From positions 310,001 through 374,000 of the forward strand of contig JAMXBD010001377.1 in assembly GCA_024138025.1 (NCBI GenBank): a stretch of DNA of 64,000 nucleotides, in the 5' to 3' direction. Source of the DNA: Combretum micranthum. Its lineage: Eukaryota > Streptophyta > Magnoliopsida > Myrtales > Combretaceae. Below the pieces are notes generated by a model. It was given only the letters and a program-made list of their open reading frames with translations. It did not search any database and was not told where the DNA came from. Shown in pieces: positions 59,956-64,000 of the stretch; the stretch's first letter is position 1, and each line of letters begins with the position of its first letter. A program made the position numbers and the translations under genes.

Positions 59956-60410
59956 CTCCCATTCAAGTTGGAGCATAGATATTAATCATGCCCAGCTTGT
60001 TAGAAATGTAATCAACCCGAACCCTGTTTAGAACCTTTGTAAAGGTCTTCTAATTTTTTTTTTCAAATTTCACAAACCTTATGGAGATCAGCCTTTGCTG
60101 GATTTTCTCACGAACAAAGCAACAATCGGATTTAGTGTGCTTGGTTCGTTCATGAAACATTGAATTCGATGCAATATGAAGAGTAACTTGGTTATTGCAC
60201 CACAATTTTGCAAGTAGTGAGGTGTTGAGGCCTAATTCGTTTAAAAGTTGATATATTCACATTACGTCACATATTGGCTGTGCCATTACTTTATATTCTG
60301 ATTCTGTACTTGATCGAGACACTTTGCTTGCTGCTCTTTGATGAAACCAAATTTCCACCTACAAAAACACAATAACTTGAAATAGATCTCTTGTCTTTCT
60401 TAGATCCTAC

Positions 60411-61440
60411 CTAATTAGCATTTGAAAAACACTCAATATTAGTATGATCATGATTCTTGTATAGAATACCACGCCTTGGTGCTCCCTTCAAATGGCACAA
60501 AATTTGCTTTACTGCATCGCAATGATCAATTGTTGGAGAGAACATATATTTATTTGCCACCTTAACTAAATATGCAATATCCGTTCGAGTTACTGTAAAA
60601 TAGTTCAATTTTCCAACTAATTTCCTATACCTTTGAGGATCCTCAAATAACTCATCTTCTCTTTTTAGTTGCAAATTAGGAATCATTGGAGTACTACATG
60701 GTTTAGCACCTAATTTTTCTGTCACAGACAATAAGTCAAGTACATATTTTCTTTGAGACAACAAAAATTCCTTTCTTACTCCTAGTTACCTCAACACCTG
60801 AAAAATATTTTAACATCCCTAAATCCTTTATTTGAAATTGACCATGAAGAAAGGATTTGAGAGCTGAAATACCAGCGGTATCATCGCCAGTAATGACAAT
60901 ATTATCCACATATACTTCTAGCAATAATACCAGCTGTAGGTCGTCTGTGGAAAACTAAATGATCAAATTTGCTTTTCTGCATCCCAATCTCTCAACCGCT
61001 TGGCTAAATTTTCCAAACCAAGCATGGGGCTATGCTATAAGCCATATAAAGATTTACAGAGAGGATAAATTTTTCCCGACTCCTCCTGAGCAACAAATCT
61101 AAGTGATTGCTCCATATAAAACTTCTTTTTGAAGATCTTCATGCAGAAAAACATTCTTAATATCTAGCTGTCGCAAAGGCCACTTGTGCACTGCTGCTAT
61201 AGAAATAAATAACCTAATAGATATTAACTTAGCAATAGGAGAAAAGTGTTGGAATGATCTACTCCATAAGTCTGAGCATATCCTTTAGTAGCTAGGTGAG
61301 CTTTCAACTGATCAATTGATCAATCAGGATTTACTTTAACGGTGAAAACCCATTACAACCAATGGCCTTCTGTCCTGCAAGTAAGATTACCCAATCCCAT
61401 GTACCATTCTTATTTAAATCATTTATCTCTTCTATCATTG
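60411..61440 (-). pseudogene. Copia 2 reverse transcriptase / RNase H region
   Basis: RNase H side: LSQRKYVLDLLSVTEKLGAK and the K-Q-I-L-C-H-L-K-G-A-P block (60411-60764). The RT catalytic box reads YVDNIVITGDD at about 60884-60916, so the second catalytic Asp of Y-V-D-D is changed to Asn. Further upstream RT text continues to about 61390, broken by shifts. It lacks the approximately 170-bp insertion seen in copia 1. Confidence 0.75.
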
Positions 61441-61682
61441 CAGTGTGCCATCATGAATGGTATAAGGTGAAATAATCATAGGATACAAAAGACGAAATAG
61501 GGTAAGTACATTGATATTTACCTTTATGAAGAGCAATAGGAAGGTCACCTTGGAAACTGAATCTAATGACGAAGGAGCTGGTTTAGGACATACATCAGGG
61601 GTTAGTTCAAAAGTACATAGTCTGTGAGGGTAGACTTGAAGGGGAGGTTTAGGAGTAGGAATAGTAGAATTAACTGTATAAA

Positions 61683-62600
61683 TTAACAAATCATCCTCTT
61701 CCTCTTGACTTGCATTGTTAGAAGATAGAGAGAATGGGGTATCCTCAAGAAAAGTAACATCAACCGACGCAAGGTACGTATCAAGATTAGGACAATATCA
61801 TCTATATCCCTTTTGAACACAACAATACCCAAGAAAAATACATTGCAATGACTTGGGATCAAGTTTTGTAACTTGAGGACACACATCCCGAACAAAATAA
61901 GTACAGCCAAATATATTTTGTTCAATAGGAAACGGGTTTATTTGGGAAACGTGTATGATAAGGAGTCTTACCATCAAAAACAGCTGAAGGCATGTCGTTA
62001 ATTAAAAAACACGCTGTGGATACTGCGTCGGCTTAAGAGTATTTGGAAACATGCATTTGAAACAATAAAGCTCTAGCAGTTTCGAGTAAATATCTATTTT
62101 TCCTCTCAGCAACCCCATTTTGTGACAGTGTATGTACACATGAAGTGTGGGGAATAATACAATTTTTAACCATGTAAGATTGGAAAGATTTAGATCAATA
62201 TTCTTCGGCATTATTATTTCGTAGTGCTTGGACTGAAGCATTAAACTGGGTCTTAATTTCAGCACAAAAGGAGCTAAAGTGAGAGAGAAACTTATAATGA
62301 TTCTTCATTAAATATAACCAAATTATACGAGAGTAATCATTAACAAAAGTGACAAAATACTTGAATCTAGTTTTAGATGTTATTGGACGGGGTCCTCATA
62401 CATTTGAATGGACTAGCTCAAAAGGAGCATTCACTCATTTATTGATTCTAAGACTGAAACTAATGTGATGATGTTTTGTATGCTGGCAAGACTTACAATG
62501 CAAGGACTCTAGACTATGTAACTGAGGACAAAGTTTCTTCAATAAAGAAATAGATAAATGACCTAAATAACAATGTCTTTAAACTGGGTTACAACTCCAG
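61683..62600 (-). pseudogene. Copia 2 integrase region
   Basis: In line with the copia 1 integrase. It shows V-H-S-N-V-stop-G-P at about 62390-62414, the same Asp-to-Asn change as copia 1 plus a Trp-to-stop change. Many shifts follow. The distal integrase part (P-K-I/Y-x-G-C-x-C-x-V-type text) is at about 61850-61910. Confidence 0.6.
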
Positions 62601-62879
62601 AACAAGAAATAGAATGTGGTACCTTTGTGTCTAGAATGTAGAAACCCCTGGATTCATGTCTTTTACCAATAGTCTTCCTCGTCATAAGATCTTTAGAGTA
62701 AGCAATAGTCAGGAGAAAATGAGATTCTACAATTAAGTGAATGAGTAAGCTTACTAACAGAAACTAAATTGAAGGACAAATTAGGCAAATTTAAAACAAA
62801 CGATAAATAAACTGATGGAGTTGGATTAGCTGTACCAAATCCAAGGACATGAGATGTTGACCCATTAGCTAAGGTAATA

Positions 62880-63311
62880 GGACAGCAAGAGATATTTGAT
62901 TGGAAGGCAGTCAGTAAGCTGGGATTTTGTCATGTGGTTTGTGGCACTAGAGTTAATGGCCTATTTAGAAGATGAAGAGAAGCAAGATACATATTTAGTT
63001 TACTTGACTTAGCAATGACAGTGACAGAAGTAGATGAAGACTTTAATAATTCTTTGATACTATAAGAACTTAACATATTCATCCGTAGAAACCATAATAG
63101 TTTTTTTAGATGCACTAATGGAAAAGGCAATATGTATTGATTGAAATCTCGGATTGTTATTTTGCAATTTTCTACAATGACACTTCGTATGCCCTATCCT
63201 ATGACAATAGTGACTCACAATCACCTTGGATTTTGTATCCTTTATTGCTCCCATAACTTCAACAAAAATATCAACAACATCAAACAATATAGTAAAAAAT
63301 AAAATAGTCAC
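62880..63311 (-). pseudogene. Copia 2 knuckle and protease remnant; gag deleted upstream
   Basis: The knuckle reads S-H-Y-C-H-R-I-G-H-T-K-C-H-C at about 63170-63210, with the first Cys lost to Ser; the protease zone follows down to about 62890. In copia 1 about 1.3 kb separate the knuckle from the 5' LTR, but here only about 0.8 kb lie between the knuckle and the predicted LTR. No copy of the gag start (N-G-S-N-Y-x-x-W) is seen, so gag was largely deleted. Confidence 0.6.
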
Positions 63312-64000
63312 AATGTAACCAAAATAAACTCAATTATGAATCCAAACCCGTTCATATGCCAACCACCACACTAGACCGAACCACTGTTGCAATGCTAGAC
63401 ACTCGAAATCCCAAATCGAACTAAACGAACGCCAAATTGAACTAAACGAACGCCAAATCAATTCAATGAATACAAAACACCAAAATGCCAACCAAACACT
63501 CCAATCCCACACGAAAACCAAGCCAAGACCAAAGCCCCTTGCTCTAGTCAACTTGCCAAAACTGAGAGAGGTTGTGCAACCAGCATCTTATCCACTTCCA
63601 ACCAAACTGGGACTAAACCCTAATCATAACCAACTATGCACGTTTAAAAACACCAACCTGAAACCTTAATCTTCACAAAAGTTCCACGCCTAAATATGCA
63701 ACACGAAAAGGAACCACACACCCAGGTTGTACTATTCCAGGCGAGTCAAACATCGGTGGCCGAAGTTGATTCTATCACCACATGTGCCCTCGCGCACTGA
63801 TGCATGGTGGCATGTGTGTGTCACGCGCTGCTCAGTTGGAGACCGTACTCTTCAGACACCCTAACCGGAGTATGGCCTTTCTCTTTAGTCTGGTTGTGTT
63901 GAAGAAAGACTAGGTCTAAGATGATGACCAAAATACTCCTCAAAGATTCATCCGTAATCGCAAATTTGAGAAGTATGTAAATTACAAAATTTTTGAAATT

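Larger units (their letters stand above)
59815..64000 (-). mobile_element. Ty1/copia LTR retrotransposon 2 (antisense, intron 20, cut by window edge)
   Basis: The 3' LTR (59815-59955, 141 bp, TGTATGCAG...CCTATAACA) is followed on the + strand by ctcccattc, the complement of the classic copia purine tract GAATGGGAG. The interior matches copia 1 from end to end at moderate identity: RNase H region, RT, integrase, protease zone, knuckle. The right edge of the window stops in text that in copia 1 lies about 25 bp short of the primer-binding site, so the 5' LTR should begin just outside. Most of gag is missing. The 5 bases left of the LTR are TGTAA (59810-59814), the predicted target duplication. 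Confidence 0.88.

Overview
The window is plant nuclear DNA, probably from a eudicot; I cannot name the species. It is AT-rich, contains GT-AG introns and is dominated by decayed transposable elements. There is one real host gene: the 5' half of a callose (1,3-beta-glucan) synthase of the CALS9/GSL10 type. It lies on the + strand from about 34.76 kb and runs off the right edge. I placed 20 coding exons by hand (36325-58798, 722 codons). Every junction is GT-AG and the frame stays open throughout. The next exon lies beyond 64000.

Left part (1-34.4 kb): intergenic repeats. In order these are a receptor-kinase exon fragment (about 378-455); a 123-bp tandem repeat; a 4.3-kb solo LTR (922-5216, TSD CCATG); a roughly 180-230-bp tandem array (6.13-7.15 kb); a decayed Ty3/gypsy gag on the minus strand (7.33-8.17 kb); a decayed hAT (DUF659/BED) transposase on the minus strand (9.52-11.95 kb); short tandem and foldback repeats (13.9-14.4 kb); a broken, inverted copy of the same solo-LTR family (16.1-20.2 kb); a composite TIR-like element (20.3-25.2 kb) with a 1.43-kb solo LTR nested inside it (TSD GTTAT); a third copy of the first solo-LTR family (25400-27831, TSD CACTT); and a decayed endogenous caulimovirid with its reverse transcriptase region present twice, head to head (28.0-31.9 kb).

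Right part (34.7-64 kb): the callose synthase gene. Its introns are inflated by insertions: a terminal-inverted element in intron 8; an antisense Ty1/copia element (44517-49548, TSD GGAGA) and a poly(A)-tailed retroinsertion (51307-51591, 14-bp TSD) in intron 10; a copia remnant and a miniature LTR element (TRIM, 57204-57500, TSD ATGAT) in intron 17; and a second antisense copia element in intron 20 (59815 to beyond the edge). The host exons are intact while the insertions are broken, which fits a functional gene tolerating intronic insertions. Intron 14 is 93 bp and open in frame, so retaining it would add 31 residues.

I found no bacterial-type system, CRISPR array or RNA gene. The most notable items are the LTR family with TSD-proven solo copies, the head-to-head viral insertion, the TRIM, the exitron-like intron, and an integrase Asp-to-Asn change shared by both copia copies.
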